From Cellulophaga sp. Hel_I_12 (GTDB lineage Bacteria; Bacteroidota; Bacteroidia; Flavobacteriales; Flavobacteriaceae): a stretch of 64,000 nt of DNA. The stretch covers positions 930,001 to 994,000 of the forward strand of contig NZ_JUHB01000001.1 of NCBI RefSeq assembly GCF_000799565.1, given 5' to 3'. The notes beneath the pieces were generated by a model that saw only the letters and a list, made by a program, of their open reading frames with translations, searched no databases and had not been told where the DNA came from. Each line of letters starts with the position of its first letter. Position 1 is the stretch's first letter. The position numbers were made by a program, and so were the translations under genes. Positions 48,203-57,459 of this stretch are shown here, one piece after another.

Positions 48203-49057
48203 TTGAAAAACAAAGGATCGCAAATTAAATGGAAAAGTAAAATTCATGAAATTATTTATGAAGCCGATACACCCATGGGTAAATGGTTTGATATTGCTTT
48301 ATTTTTTTTAATTATCATTAGTGTTATCTTAGTAATGCTTGAAAGCATACAAGGTATTGATGCTAAATACCATAGCACTTTGTTAACCTTAGAATGGGTT
48401 GTTACCATATTTTTTACCATAGAATACATAGCCAGAGTTGTTAGTATTAAAAAACCTACTGAATATATTTTTAGTTTCTATGGGATTATAGATTTACTTT
48501 CTACGATTCCGTTATATTTATCGTATGTCTTAGCTGGATCGCAAGTGCTACTTGCCCTAAGAGCTTTTAGATTGTTGCGTGTTTTTAGAATCTTAAAATT
48601 AGTTCGTTTTTTAGGAGAAGCCTCACAATTAAAAAATGCTTTAAAAGCAAGCAGGGCTAAAATTACTGTTTTTCTATTTGCAGTGACCATTGTAGCCATC
48701 ATATTGGGTACTTTAATGTATTTGGTAGAAGGCGAAGAAGCCGGCTTTACAAGTATCCCCACAAGTGTTTATTGGACCATTGTTACCCTAACGACAGTGG
48801 GGTATGGAGATATTGCTCCCATAACACCCCAAGGACAATTTCTAGCCACCATTATTATGCTTGTAGGTTATGGGGTTATTGCTGTACCGACAGGTATAGT
48901 AACGGTAGAATTTGGTAAGCATTTAAAAGGAAATTCGGCCGTTGGTGCCAAAGAAGGCACCTATGTACATGTGAATACACAAGCCTGTACTACTTGTGCC
49001 AAAGAAGGGCATCGAGACGATGCCTCCCATTGTTATAACTGCGGAAGTAAATTATAA
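48203..49057 (+). CDS. Voltage-gated-like K+ channel with C-terminal zinc ribbon
   Basis: A 284-residue six-helix channel. S1 at about 28-46, S4 with regularly spaced Arg (LRAFRLLRVFRILKLVRF), pore with selectivity filter TTVGYGD (about residue 198-204), S6 IIMLVGYGVIAVPTGIVTVEF. After the pore comes an unusual cysteine tail: CTTC...HCYNCGSKL, a four-Cys zinc-ribbon pattern that could sense metal or redox state. The start is TTG 48203: no ATG precedes MGKW at residue 25. Six bases after the exonuclease stop, and its stop overlaps miaA. Confidence 0.9.
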   Translation: MKNKGSQIKWKSKIHEIIYEADTPMGKWFDIALFFLIIISVILVMLESIQGIDAKYHSTLLTLEWVVTIFFTIEYIARVVSIKKPTEYIFSFYGIIDLLSTIPLYLSYVLAGSQVLLALRAFRLLRVFRILKLVRFLGEASQLKNALKASRAKITVFLFAVTIVAIILGTLMYLVEGEEAGFTSIPTSVYWTIVTLTTVGYGDIAPITPQGQFLATIIMLVGYGVIAVPTGIVTVEFGKHLKGNSAVGAKEGTYVHVNTQACTTCAKEGHRDDASHCYNCGSKL

Positions 49058-49968
49058 TGAAAAAAACCCTTATATCTGTTGTGGGTCCAACGGCTATTGG
49101 TAAAACTAAATTAGCTATCGATTTAGCGGTAAAATACAACACGGCCATTATTTCTGCAGATTCTAGACAGTTTTTTAAAGAAATGAAAATCGGCACTGCG
49201 GTGCCAACTTCTTCCGAATTAGCAGCAGCACAACATTATTTTATTCAACATAAAAGCGTATTAGATGCGTACTCTGTTGGCGACTTTGAACGCGAAGCCG
49301 TTGTTCTGATAGAGAAATTATTTCTAAAACATCAGATACTGGTTTTGGTTGGAGGAAGCGGATTGTATGTAAATGCTGTCACCAAAGGCTTAGATAATTT
49401 TCCTGAAGTAGCACCAGATATACGTGCAAGTTTAAATCAAAAATTAGCAACTGAAGGTATTTCTACTCTTCAAGAACTCTTAAAAAAAGAAGATCCTAGC
49501 TATTTTGAAAAAGTAGATTTACAAAACCCACACCGACTTATAAGAGCCTTAGAAATTTGTTTAGGTACTGGCAAACCTTATTCATCATTTTTAGCCCAAA
49601 CCAAGTCAAAAAGAAATTTTAATGTAATTACCGTGGGTATTGAAGCTGATCGTGAACTAATTTATGACAGAATAAACCAACGAGTGGATATGATGTTAGC
49701 TAATGGTTTACTGGAAGAAGTAAAGTCGCTCCTCCCCTATAAAGATCTAAACGCTTTACAAACAGTTGGTTATAAAGAATTATTTAAGTATTTTGAGGCT
49801 GAATGGGAGTTAGATTTCGCGATTTCCGAAATCAAAAAAAACACGAGAAGGTTCGCGAAACGACAACTAACTTGGTTCAAGAAAAGCAAGAATACCATTT
49901 GGGTAAAGCACAATGAGAATTTGGACGAAATTTTAAAAAAAATAGACCACCACACGAATGAAAAATAA
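49057..49968 (+). CDS. miaA: tRNA dimethylallyltransferase
   Basis: MiaA, 303 residues: attaches a dimethylallyl group to A37 of tRNAs reading U-starting codons. Seen: VVGPTAIGKTKLAIDLA (P-loop), ISADSRQFFKEMKIGT, VLVGGSGLYVNAVTKGL, DLQNPHRLIRALEI and RRFAKRQLTWFKK near the C-terminus. Starts within the stop codon of the channel gene (TAATGA), and its last 11 bases overlap gntK, so channel, miaA, kinase and permease make one transcript. Confidence 0.97.
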   Translation: MKKTLISVVGPTAIGKTKLAIDLAVKYNTAIISADSRQFFKEMKIGTAVPTSSELAAAQHYFIQHKSVLDAYSVGDFEREAVVLIEKLFLKHQILVLVGGSGLYVNAVTKGLDNFPEVAPDIRASLNQKLATEGISTLQELLKKEDPSYFEKVDLQNPHRLIRALEICLGTGKPYSSFLAQTKSKRNFNVITVGIEADRELIYDRINQRVDMMLANGLLEEVKSLLPYKDLNALQTVGYKELFKYFEAEWELDFAISEIKKNTRRFAKRQLTWFKKSKNTIWVKHNENLDEILKKIDHHTNEK

Positions 49969-50461
49969 CGAAGGTTTTGTATTTTTTGTCATGGGCGTCT
50001 CTGGTACTGGTAAATCCACCATTGGGAAATTATTAGCCGCAGATTTAGGCCTTCCGTTTTTTGATGGAGATGATTATCACCCCAAAGCCAATATTGATAA
50101 AATGGCGGCTGGAAAGCCTTTAAATGATAAGGATAGAAAAGATTGGTTGGTAAAACTAAATAGCATTGCTGTAACGCACCAGAAAGATGGGGCTGTTATT
50201 GCATGCTCTGCCTTAAAAAAGAGCTATAGAACTACCTTACACCACCAGTTAAAAAATCATTTTTTTATATTTCTAGAAGGTTCTTTTGATTTGATTTTAA
50301 ACCGAATGGGGAGTAGAAAAGATCATTTTATGCCCACTGAATTACTGAACTCTCAGTTTGATGCTTTAGAAGTACCCGATGCTACTGAAGCTGTTATCAG
50401 GGTACCGATCGATAGATCTCCAGAACAAATTATTTCTGAAATAATAAAACAACTTAAGTAG
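49958..50461 (+). CDS. gntK: Gluconokinase
   Basis: GntK, 167 residues: phosphorylates gluconate to 6-phosphogluconate. Seen: VMGVSGTGKSTIGKLLA (P-loop), FFDGDDYHPKANIDKMAAGKPLNDKDRKDWL (gluconate/Mg region), VIACSALKKSYR, and FLEGSFDLILNRMGSRKDHFM. Overlaps miaA by 11 bases and its TAG overlaps the GTG start of the permease. Together these two genes form a gluconate uptake module. Confidence 0.95.
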   Translation: MKNNEGFVFFVMGVSGTGKSTIGKLLAADLGLPFFDGDDYHPKANIDKMAAGKPLNDKDRKDWLVKLNSIAVTHQKDGAVIACSALKKSYRTTLHHQLKNHFFIFLEGSFDLILNRMGSRKDHFMPTELLNSQFDALEVPDATEAVIRVPIDRSPEQIISEIIKQLK

Positions 50462-51795
50462 TGGAAACTCAATTAATATTAGCTGTAGTTTTAGGTATTG
50501 CAATTCTGCTATTTCTAATTCTAAGACTTAAAATAAATGCCTTTATAGCCTTATTAATTGGTAGCATTACCGTTGGTTTAATTGCGGGATTGAACGCTAA
50601 AGAAATTATTGATACCATAAAAGACGGTATGGGGAGCACCCTGGGATTTGTAGCCACAGTGGTGGGTTTAGGGGCCATGTTTGGTGCTATTTTAGAATAT
50701 TCAGGAGGTGCCAAAACTATTGCCGATTTCATGATTCGGAAATTCGGGTTAAAAAATGCACCTCTTGCGATGGTAATCTCTGGGTTTTTAATTGCAATTC
50801 CTGTGTTTTTTGATGTTGCATTTATTATTCTAGTACCTATGATTTATGCCTTACAACGTAAAACTAAAAAATCATTACTATTATATGCTATACCACTATT
50901 AGCAGGTTTAGCCATTACGCATGCTTTTATCCCCCCTACTCCTGGCCCCATTGCCGTTGCAGAAATCATTGGTGCAGAACTGGGTTGGGTTATTTTAATA
51001 GGATTTATCGTTGGAATCCCGACCGCATTACTTAGCGGATTGGTTTTCGGTAAATTTATTGCTCAGAAAATTCATGTCGAAGCCCCTGCAGAACTGTCAA
51101 AAAATGACAGTAATCAATTACCAAACATAAGCCTAACCCTATGGATTATTAGTACTCCAATTGTTTTAATTCTACTAAACACCTTTATCAGCAGTGGTAT
51201 AATTCTTCATGTACCTTATGGATTACTTAATTTTATAGCACTTATTGGGCACCCATTTTCAGCATTAATCATTGCGAATTTATTGGCTTGGTACTTTTTC
51301 GGAATTAAAAGAAAAATTAGTAAAGAAAAACTCTTTAAAATTACTAGTAAATCATTAGAACCCGCCGGAACAATTATTTTATTAACGGGTGCAGGAGGTG
51401 TTTTCAAACAAGTTTTAACCACTACGGGCGCCGGAGAACTGTTGGCCACTTCATTGACAAATATAGGCTTCCCTATACTAGCTTTTGCCTTTGTAAGTGC
51501 TGCTATAGTGCGTATTATTCAAGGTTCTTCAACCGTTGCCATGATCACAGCTGCAGGTTTGGTTGCACCACTACTTGTTCAAACCAATTTCGGAGATGCT
51601 CAATTGGCCTGTTTAGTCATTGCCATCGCATCCGGGGCAAGTATTTTTTCTCACGTAAATGATAGTGGATTTTGGTTGGTTGGGCAATATTTAAAAATTT
51701 CTGAAAAAGAAACCTTTCAATCATGGACCATGATGACCACAATATTAGCTATAACCGGTTTTATCACAGTTTGCATCGTAAATGCTTTTCTTTAA
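50461..51795 (+). CDS. gntP: Gluconate:H+ symporter, GntP family
   Basis: A 444-residue permease with about 12-14 helices, family GntP. Family segments: VGLGAMFGAILEYSGGAKTIADFMI, HAFIPPTPGPIAVAEIIGAELGWV (conserved Pro-rich loop), RIIQGSSTVAMITAAGL and IASGASIFSHVNDSGFWLVGQYL. Starts with GTG, one base overlapping gntK's stop. The kinase next to it supports gluconate as substrate. No GntR-type regulator or 6-phosphogluconate dehydrogenase lies nearby. Confidence 0.93.
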   Translation: METQLILAVVLGIAILLFLILRLKINAFIALLIGSITVGLIAGLNAKEIIDTIKDGMGSTLGFVATVVGLGAMFGAILEYSGGAKTIADFMIRKFGLKNAPLAMVISGFLIAIPVFFDVAFIILVPMIYALQRKTKKSLLLYAIPLLAGLAITHAFIPPTPGPIAVAEIIGAELGWVILIGFIVGIPTALLSGLVFGKFIAQKIHVEAPAELSKNDSNQLPNISLTLWIISTPIVLILLNTFISSGIILHVPYGLLNFIALIGHPFSALIIANLLAWYFFGIKRKISKEKLFKITSKSLEPAGTIILLTGAGGVFKQVLTTTGAGELLATSLTNIGFPILAFAFVSAAIVRIIQGSSTVAMITAAGLVAPLLVQTNFGDAQLACLVIAIASGASIFSHVNDSGFWLVGQYLKISEKETFQSWTMMTTILAITGFITVCIVNAFL

Positions 51796-51800
51796 AAATA

Positions 51801-52691
51801 CTAATAGGTAATAGCATTCCAAGTTTTAGAATACAAGGGCGCGATACGGTTTAAAATATCTTTTAACTGTACAACATCTACCTTGGGACCATCTGAAAAA
51901 ACATTTTGAATTTCTTCTGATTTTGCATCAAAAAAAGTCTGAATTAAAAAGGCATTTGGTCTTCTCTTCACTAAAGTTTCTAGTAGACGCATGCTTCCTG
52001 AAATCACTTGTTTTCCTGTGCTGTTATTATCTGCCAGAATATCTAAGCCTTTTCTATGATAATTATACATCACAGCCCTATATTCTTTAAACGTATTCGA
52101 CATTAAATTATCTACTAATTCGAAACGAGTCCTTTCTTTGGTATCTTGACTCCATCCTGCAGAATTAACACCTTGAGCCTGGGTCACTATATTCTGAGCC
52201 TTTCGGTAAAAATCAGTACCTCCCTCTAACTCAAAAGTATCTGCATCAATACCCAACATAATATAGGCATAAAATGCAACAACACTTACTAAATTAGATT
52301 CAAAAACATTTTCATTAAATACTAGAGGCTGAAATTCAGTATACTCAAAATTATATTGATTGTCCTTATAATTAAAAACCGGACTTTCATAAGCTGTATT
52401 GAAGACTGGTCTAGAGGATTGCAATTGAATGCTTGCTTTGAATCTGTTATTTTGAAATTCAGTTACCGTTATAAACATGCGAACGTTTAGCTTTTCAACT
52501 TCTTTGTACGTTCTATTGGTCCATTTTGTTTTATTTACAAAATCATTCAATGACCTTTCTAAAGTATTAAATATTTGTTGGTTCGTCTGGCTTACTTGAT
52601 CTGAATTTACGGTAACTACAGCATTTATTTCCTGTGCAGTTCCAAAAAATGGCAGTAGTAGGAGAACAAGTAAGTAGAAATACTTAAGCAT
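51801..52691 (-). CDS. DUF4835-family secreted protein (called PorD in some annotations)
   Basis: A 296-residue exported protein: signal MLKYFYLLVLLLLPFFGTAQ. Body: INAVVTVNSDQVSQTNQQIFNTLERSLNDFVNKTKW, then AYIMLGIDADTFELEGG and a helical C-terminal half. This is the DUF4835 family of Bacteroidota, found next to coaBC; I recall it being linked to type IX secretion (PorD), but that is recollection, not shown here. It overlaps the end of coaBC by 8 bases on the same strand, so it is the last gene of the bamD-omega-coaBC operon. Its stop faces the gntP stop with only five bases between. Confidence 0.87.
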   Translation of the reverse strand: MLKYFYLLVLLLLPFFGTAQEINAVVTVNSDQVSQTNQQIFNTLERSLNDFVNKTKWTNRTYKEVEKLNVRMFITVTEFQNNRFKASIQLQSSRPVFNTAYESPVFNYKDNQYNFEYTEFQPLVFNENVFESNLVSVVAFYAYIMLGIDADTFELEGGTDFYRKAQNIVTQAQGVNSAGWSQDTKERTRFELVDNLMSNTFKEYRAVMYNYHRKGLDILADNNSTGKQVISGSMRLLETLVKRRPNAFLIQTFFDAKSEEIQNVFSDGPKVDVVQLKDILNRIAPLYSKTWNAITY

Positions 52692-53889
52692 GCATTCTTT
52701 GTATTATCTGATTCAAAATATCCAAAGCTACTTCAGCCTTAGTTTTTAAATCAAACGTTTTAATTAAAGAATTCTTATCTATGAAAGCTATTTTATTAGT
52801 TTTTTTACCAAAACCAGCACCAACGTCATTTAAAGAATTAAGAACAATGGCATCTAAATTCTTTTTTTTAAGTTTTCCTATGGCATTTTCTACCTCATTT
52901 TCTGATTCTAGGGCAAATCCGACCAAAAACTGTGACTTTTTTAGCTCTCCCATCGCGTATAGAATATCTTTATTCTTAACGAAGTCTATAGACAAGTTGG
53001 CTTCACTTTTTTTAATTTTCTGAACTGCCACAGTTTTAGGACGATAATCTGCTACGGCAGCAGCCGCTATGGCGATATCTACAAAGCTGTAGTGCTTATG
53101 AACTTCATGGTACATTTCATCAGCCGAAACCACTCGCGTTAGATGAACCAAATCATGTTGAATAGTTAAATGTGAGGGTCCTGAAATTAAAAACACTTCA
53201 GCGCCTAAATTTGCAGCTGCCTTGGCCAGCTCAAAACCCATTAAACCTGAAGAATGGTTGCCAATAAACCGAACAGGGTCTATGGCTTCATAGGTGGGTC
53301 CAGCTGTAATAAGTACTTTTTTACCACTTAAGGCTAAGCCTTTTACTATATGTTGTTTTATAAAGGCAACAATAGCCTCGGGTTCTGCCATTCTGCCTTC
53401 ACCATGCAATCCGCTTGCTAGTTCCCCAGAGGTAGCGGGTATCATACTATTTCCAAAAGAAGTTAATTTTTTAAACGATTCTTTTGTGGTAGGGTGATGG
53501 TACATATCCAAATCCATCGCTGGTGCAAAAAAAACTGGGCATTTAGCAGATAAGTAGGTAGCCAATAATAAATTATCACAGCTGCCATTTGCCATTTTAG
53601 AAAGCGTATTGGCCGTAGCTGGTGCAATAAGCATAAAGTCGGCCCATAAGCCAAGTGCTACGTGGTTATTCCAAGATACACTATGCGCTTCTTCCTTTAC
53701 AAAAGAGGATAAAACAGGATTTTTCGAAAGTGTAGCGAGCGTTAGGGGCGAAACAAAAGAACTGGCGCTATCCGTTAAAATAATTTTAACATCAGCGCCA
53801 GCTTTTACTAATAACCTGACCAAAAAAGTAGTTTTGTAAGCGGCAATACCTCCAGTAATACCTAAAAGAATTTTTTTTCCGCTTAACAT
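52684..53889 (-). CDS. coaBC: Bifunctional phosphopantothenoylcysteine synthase/decarboxylase
   Basis: CoaBC, 401 residues: joins Cys to 4'-phosphopantothenate and decarboxylates the product on the way to CoA. N-terminal decarboxylase (CoaC, FMN): LGITGGIAAYKTTFLVRLL, the catalytic His in WNNHVALGLWAD, MIPATSGELASG. C-terminal synthase (CoaB): VLITAGPTYEAIDPVRFIGNHSSG and FVGFALESE-like LVGFALESENEV, KNLDAIVLNSL. Operon: omega subunit gene 2 bases upstream, DUF4835 gene overlapping downstream. Confidence 0.96.
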   Translation of the reverse strand: MLSGKKILLGITGGIAAYKTTFLVRLLVKAGADVKIILTDSASSFVSPLTLATLSKNPVLSSFVKEEAHSVSWNNHVALGLWADFMLIAPATANTLSKMANGSCDNLLLATYLSAKCPVFFAPAMDLDMYHHPTTKESFKKLTSFGNSMIPATSGELASGLHGEGRMAEPEAIVAFIKQHIVKGLALSGKKVLITAGPTYEAIDPVRFIGNHSSGLMGFELAKAAANLGAEVFLISGPSHLTIQHDLVHLTRVVSADEMYHEVHKHYSFVDIAIAAAAVADYRPKTVAVQKIKKSEANLSIDFVKNKDILYAMGELKKSQFLVGFALESENEVENAIGKLKKKNLDAIVLNSLNDVGAGFGKKTNKIAFIDKNSLIKTFDLKTKAEVALDILNQIIQRMHA

Positions 53890-53891
53890 AT

Positions 53892-54227
53892 TTACTCTAG
53901 ATCTTTGGCTGTATTTCTGTGATATATTTTATCTTCTAACCACTCATTTACCGCTAGTGCATGAGCTTTTGGTAGTTTTTCGTAAAATTTTGAAACTTCA
54001 ATTTGCTCTTTATTTTCGAAAACCTCTTCTAAACTATCGCTGTACGTAGCGAACTCTTCTAGTTTCTCAAGTAACTCTTTTTTGATTTCAGAGTTTATTT
54101 GAACAGCTCTTTTAGCAGCTATTGAGATAGCTTCATAAATGTTTCCTGTAGGAGCATCAAATTCATTCTTGTTAATGGTTACTGTAGAAACAGGAGCTTT
54201 TGAGTTTTTTAAATCGTTCATATTCAT
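53892..54227 (-). CDS. rpoZ: RNA polymerase omega subunit, Bacteroidota type
   Basis: A 111-residue protein matching the Bacteroidota omega/Rpb6-like family rather than the classical short RpoZ. Core: GNIYEAISIAAKRAVQINSEIKKELLEKLEEF, in which the EAISI..KRA segment corresponds to the omega/Rpb6 helix that binds the beta-prime subunit. The C-terminal half (ENKEQIEVSKFYEKLPKAHALAVNEWLEDKI) is lineage specific. Met3 is an alternative start. It is co-transcribed with bamD (13 bases upstream) and coaBC (2 bases downstream), as is usual in Flavobacteriia. Confidence 0.88.
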   Translation of the reverse strand: MNMNDLKNSKAPVSTVTINKNEFDAPTGNIYEAISIAAKRAVQINSEIKKELLEKLEEFATYSDSLEEVFENKEQIEVSKFYEKLPKAHALAVNEWLEDKIYHRNTAKDLE

Positions 54228-54240
54228 ACTATCAATGTTT

Positions 54241-55065
54241 TTATTTGGAATAATTTTCTAATTCTTTGTTCACTTTTTCCATCAACGCCAAAGCCTGTTT
54301 TTCGAACTGGGTTTGTGGAAAGTTCTTTTTCAAAACGTCATAAGATGCCTTTGCATCTGACAAACGCTGTCTCTTTTTTTGTTCAGTACTGTTTAAAGCT
54401 AAATTTGTTAAGGCTTTTAATTTGTGAAAAAGCGCATCTTCTTTGTAAAAAGATCCTGGAAAATCAAGCATAAAATTATCTAAGGCTGCTATCGCAGAAA
54501 TAGAAAATTCTAACTTATAAAACTCCCCTAATTTCGTAAATTGTTTTGCAATCTCAAATGCCTTTTGTTCTTTTTTCTGTGTTAAATCCTGAGCCATTTC
54601 GTTGGCCTGAGGTAAGTATTCAGAATTAGGGTAGGCATTTATAAATAATTGAAGCTTCATGAGCGCTTTGTCCGTATCAGTTTGATCTAATGAATACTTA
54701 GGAGAAAGTAGATAATAACTTTTAGCGCCTAGAAATGCGGCTTCTTGTGCCTTATCACTTTTGGCATACGATTTTAAAAAACGTTCAAAATAATAGCCTG
54801 AATTGTTGTAGTCTTTTATTTGGTAATACGAGTCAGATAAGAAAAACATAACGCGTTCTCCTTGAGGCTTTCCGATATATTGAGGGGATATTTGTTCTAA
54901 TATAACATTAGCACGTTTAAAGTCTTTGGCTTCGTACAACTTTTCAGCCATATCATACTTCGCTTTAACATCCTCGTTTTTAAGTACTTTTTGATACTCA
55001 CTGCAGGAGCTCAATACCAATACCAAAACTAATGTACTAAAAAATGGTCGCAATTTTCTAAACAT
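54241..55065 (-). CDS. bamD: Outer-membrane assembly lipoprotein BamD
   Basis: BamD/ComL, 274 residues. Lipoprotein signal (LVLSSCSEYQKVLK); mature part is a row of TPR repeats (YDMAEKLYEAKDFKRANVILEQI, YLLSPKYSLDQTDTDKALMKLQLFINAYPNSEYLPQA in part, LYKEDALFHKL-like). It works with BamA in inserting outer-membrane beta-barrels. First gene of the operon bamD-omega-coaBC-DUF4835. Length is slightly above the E. coli protein. Confidence 0.94.
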   Translation of the reverse strand: MFRKLRPFFSTLVLVLVLSSCSEYQKVLKNEDVKAKYDMAEKLYEAKDFKRANVILEQISPQYIGKPQGERVMFFLSDSYYQIKDYNNSGYYFERFLKSYAKSDKAQEAAFLGAKSYYLLSPKYSLDQTDTDKALMKLQLFINAYPNSEYLPQANEMAQDLTQKKEQKAFEIAKQFTKLGEFYKLEFSISAIAALDNFMLDFPGSFYKEDALFHKLKALTNLALNSTEQKKRQRLSDAKASYDVLKKNFPQTQFEKQALALMEKVNKELENYSK

Positions 55066-55192
55066 TTTGCAAAATTAAGGATTCTAAATGGATTTAAAAA
55101 ACATTTTTATTAAGCTAAAGTAAAGCGAATACCTTCGCAAACAACTATTTTAGCGAAGTTTTAACGTTCAAAAGATAAAGTGGCCCTATTTG

Positions 55193-56083
55193 TTACACTG
55201 ATACTGAATTTAATGATTTTACAAAAGAAGATAATTTAGCGCTTAAATTGGCACTAGCTTTTACCAAAGGTAACCTCACCTGAGCTGTGCAAATACCTAA
55301 TAGCTCAAAAATAGCTTTAATTCCAGCAGGGTTACCTTCTTCAAAAATTAAATGCATTCCTTCCTCTAATCGGTGATGAATTTCATAGGCCTCACCTACT
55401 TTTCGCGCTAATCCTAAGTTTATCATTTTAGAAAATTCGTTCGGCAAACCTTGACCAATTACAGAAATAACTCCTGCACCTCCAGCTAAGACGGTAGGTA
55501 ATGCAGTAGCGTCATCGCCAGATATTACTAAAAATTTGGATGGTTTTGCCTCTAAGACTTCTTTTATTTGAAGCATGTTGCCACACGCTTCTTTAATAGC
55601 GATAATGTTTTTAAAATCAGTCGCTAAACGCAAGGTCGTTTCTGGTAACATATTACTCCCTGTTCTTCCAGGAACATTATAAATAATGACAGGTTTAGGG
55701 GAAGCATTTGAGATCGCTTTAAAATGTTGGTATATCCCCTCTTGTGTAGGCTTGTTGTAGTAAGGCGATACAGATAATATGGCAGCAAATTCCGACAAAT
55801 CAATAGTTTTTAATGCTTCAACAACTAAGGTTGTATTATTGCCTCCGACTCCTAAAACCAAAGGCAACCTGCCTGCATTCGTTTTAATGACGGTTTCAAT
55901 CACCTGCTTCTTTTCCGTTTCTGTTAAGGTGGCTGTTTCGGCAGTCGTCCCTAAAACTACTAAATAATCTACGCCACCACTTATGTTGTGCTCCACAACC
56001 CGCTCCAAACCAATTAAATCTACCGAAAAATCATTGTGAAACGGCGTAATTAATGCCACTCCTGTACCGTGTAAACTATTCAT
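55193..56083 (-). CDS. dapA: 4-hydroxy-tetrahydrodipicolinate synthase
   Basis: DapA, 296 residues: condenses pyruvate and aspartate semialdehyde in lysine/meso-DAP synthesis. Seen: [33 protein letters not shown] (Thr pair), Tyr in [15 protein letters not shown], the Schiff-base Lys in [12 protein letters not shown], and [25 protein letters not shown]. Normal length. The upstream DUF6913 gene ends 2 bases before the start, so the two are one operon. Confidence 0.97.
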   Translation of the reverse strand: MNSLHGTGVALITPFHNDFSVDLIGLERVVEHNISGGVDYLVVLGTTAETATLTETEKKQVIETVIKTNAGRLPLVLGVGGNNTTLVVEALKTIDLSEFAAILSVSPYYNKPTQEGIYQHFKAISNASPKPVIIYNVPGRTGSNMLPETTLRLATDFKNIIAIKEACGNMLQIKEVLEAKPSKFLVISGDDATALPTVLAGGAGVISVIGQGLPNEFSKMINLGLARKVGEAYEIHHRLEEGMHLIFEEGNPAGIKAIFELLGICTAQVRLPLVKASANLSAKLSSFVKSLNSVSV

Positions 56084-56085
56084 AG

Positions 56086-56622
56086 CTATTCTATTTCTTT
56101 AAATATTTTTAAATATTTCTTTAACTCCTTCTTGAACAGATCAAAATTAGAAATTGGAGTGTGTAAAATTAAATCATTTAAATTTTTATCAACTTCGCTA
56201 AAACCAACGCGTATTCTTGCTTTTGTTTTTAGAGTCATTAATTGTAATAAAATATGATCGTCTGTATAATAATTAATCAACAAATCATACTCCCGATTCA
56301 TAAACTCTAATGCGTAACTATTTTCAATTTTACCTTTCCAGCCTAAGTCTTTGTCTGAGAAAACAGGCGTTGAATAAGGCGAATTTTTATCATAAAAATT
56401 TTTATACCCAATAATCTTCACCGAATTTGGCCTAAGCTTAAACTCCTCAATAAATTTATAAAACAAAGTAGTATCATCAAATTTCTCTAAATCTACGATA
56501 CACCCTATAGACTTTATTTTATTCCCCTGTACCACATCCTTTGAAGGTTGCTGTAACAATTGTTTAATAAATTTACGTCCAGACTTATGTTTTAATCTTT
56601 GTTTTATAGCTTTTAAAAACAT
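56086..56622 (-). CDS. DUF6913-like unknown protein
   Basis: A 178-residue soluble protein, beginning [21 protein letters not shown]. It alternates strands and helices ([72 protein letters not shown]). This matches an uncharacterised family of Flavobacteriia that, as I recall, is named DUF6913. Its position directly before dapA is a hint of a link with cell-wall precursor synthesis but nothing more. Its first codon overlaps the edge of the divergent reading frame at 56621. Confidence 0.75.
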   Translation of the reverse strand: MFLKAIKQRLKHKSGRKFIKQLLQQPSKDVVQGNKIKSIGCIVDLEKFDDTTLFYKFIEEFKLRPNSVKIIGYKNFYDKNSPYSTPVFSDKDLGWKGKIENSYALEFMNREYDLLINYYTDDHILLQLMTLKTKARIRVGFSEVDKNLNDLILHTPISNFDLFKKELKKYLKIFKEIE

Positions 56623-56689
56623 GAATTTTTACATTTGTACAAAGGTAAATAATATTCACAGCAATTGTTATACGAAGATAAACACTATT

Positions 56690-57457
56690 ATGATTTTAAA
56701 AATTAAACATTTTGTTATATTTATAACAATTTTATTTTTTGTTTCTTGTAAGGAACAAAAACAAAGCCTAAGCGGGATCGTTGGAAAACGGATTTCTGTA
56801 ACAGATAGTATACCAGAAAGCAAAGAAATCACTGATTTTGTGCTACCGTATAAACAACGAATTGACGAAGTTTTAGATAGTACATTGGCTTACGCATCGG
56901 TATACATCTCGAAAACCGATGGCAAACTAAATACCTCAGCAGGAAATTTAATGGCTGACGCCGTATTAGCGCTAGCAAATCCGGTGTTTAAGGCCAGAAC
57001 TACACATACTATTGATTTTGTACTACTTAATCAGGGTGGTATTCGCAGCCCTATTTCTATAGGAAATGTCTCTGCTAGAACGGGTTACGAAATTATGCCC
57101 TTCGAAAACTCTGTTGTTGTCGTGGGTTTAAAAGGAACAGCGATGCGCGAAATGATACGCTATTTAGTAAAAAATAAAACCCCGCATCCTATCGCTGGAA
57201 TTCAAATAATTCTAAAAAAAGATGATAGTTTAGCTGCTGTTCATATTCAAGGGAAGCCATTTGACGAAGAAAAAATCTACTATGTAGCAACCTCCAATTA
57301 TTTGGTTACTGGTGGTGATAATATGAGCTTTTTTGAGGATCATGTGTCTTTAACCGAAACCGATTATTTAATAAGAAATATAATGATCGATTATTTTGGC
57401 AAGATGGATACCCTTGCTCCTACAATTGACGATAGATTTATACAACTAGAAAACTAA
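56690..57457 (+). CDS. 5'-nucleotidase C-terminal-domain lipoprotein
   Basis: About 255 residues: lipoprotein signal (MILKIKHFVIFITILFFVSC), then only the C-terminal domain of 5'-nucleotidases (5_nucleotid_C): TSAGNLMADAVLALANP, FVLLNQGGIRSPISIGNVS, YEIMPFENSVVVVGLKGTAMREMI and YYVATSNYLVTGGDNM. ATG 56690 is chosen; the open frame runs 23 residues further upstream but lacks a signal there. The matching metallophosphatase domain is encoded 2 bases downstream as a separate protein, so one enzyme is made from two exported chains. Confidence 0.9.
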   Translation: MILKIKHFVIFITILFFVSCKEQKQSLSGIVGKRISVTDSIPESKEITDFVLPYKQRIDEVLDSTLAYASVYISKTDGKLNTSAGNLMADAVLALANPVFKARTTHTIDFVLLNQGGIRSPISIGNVSARTGYEIMPFENSVVVVGLKGTAMREMIRYLVKNKTPHPIAGIQIILKKDDSLAAVHIQGKPFDEEKIYYVATSNYLVTGGDNMSFFEDHVSLTETDYLIRNIMIDYFGKMDTLAPTIDDRFIQLEN

Positions 57458-57459
57458 GC

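Noticed and set aside
53463..53654. Minus ORF inside coaBC in another frame
   Set aside because: Shadow of the coaBC frame with no independent start or domain.
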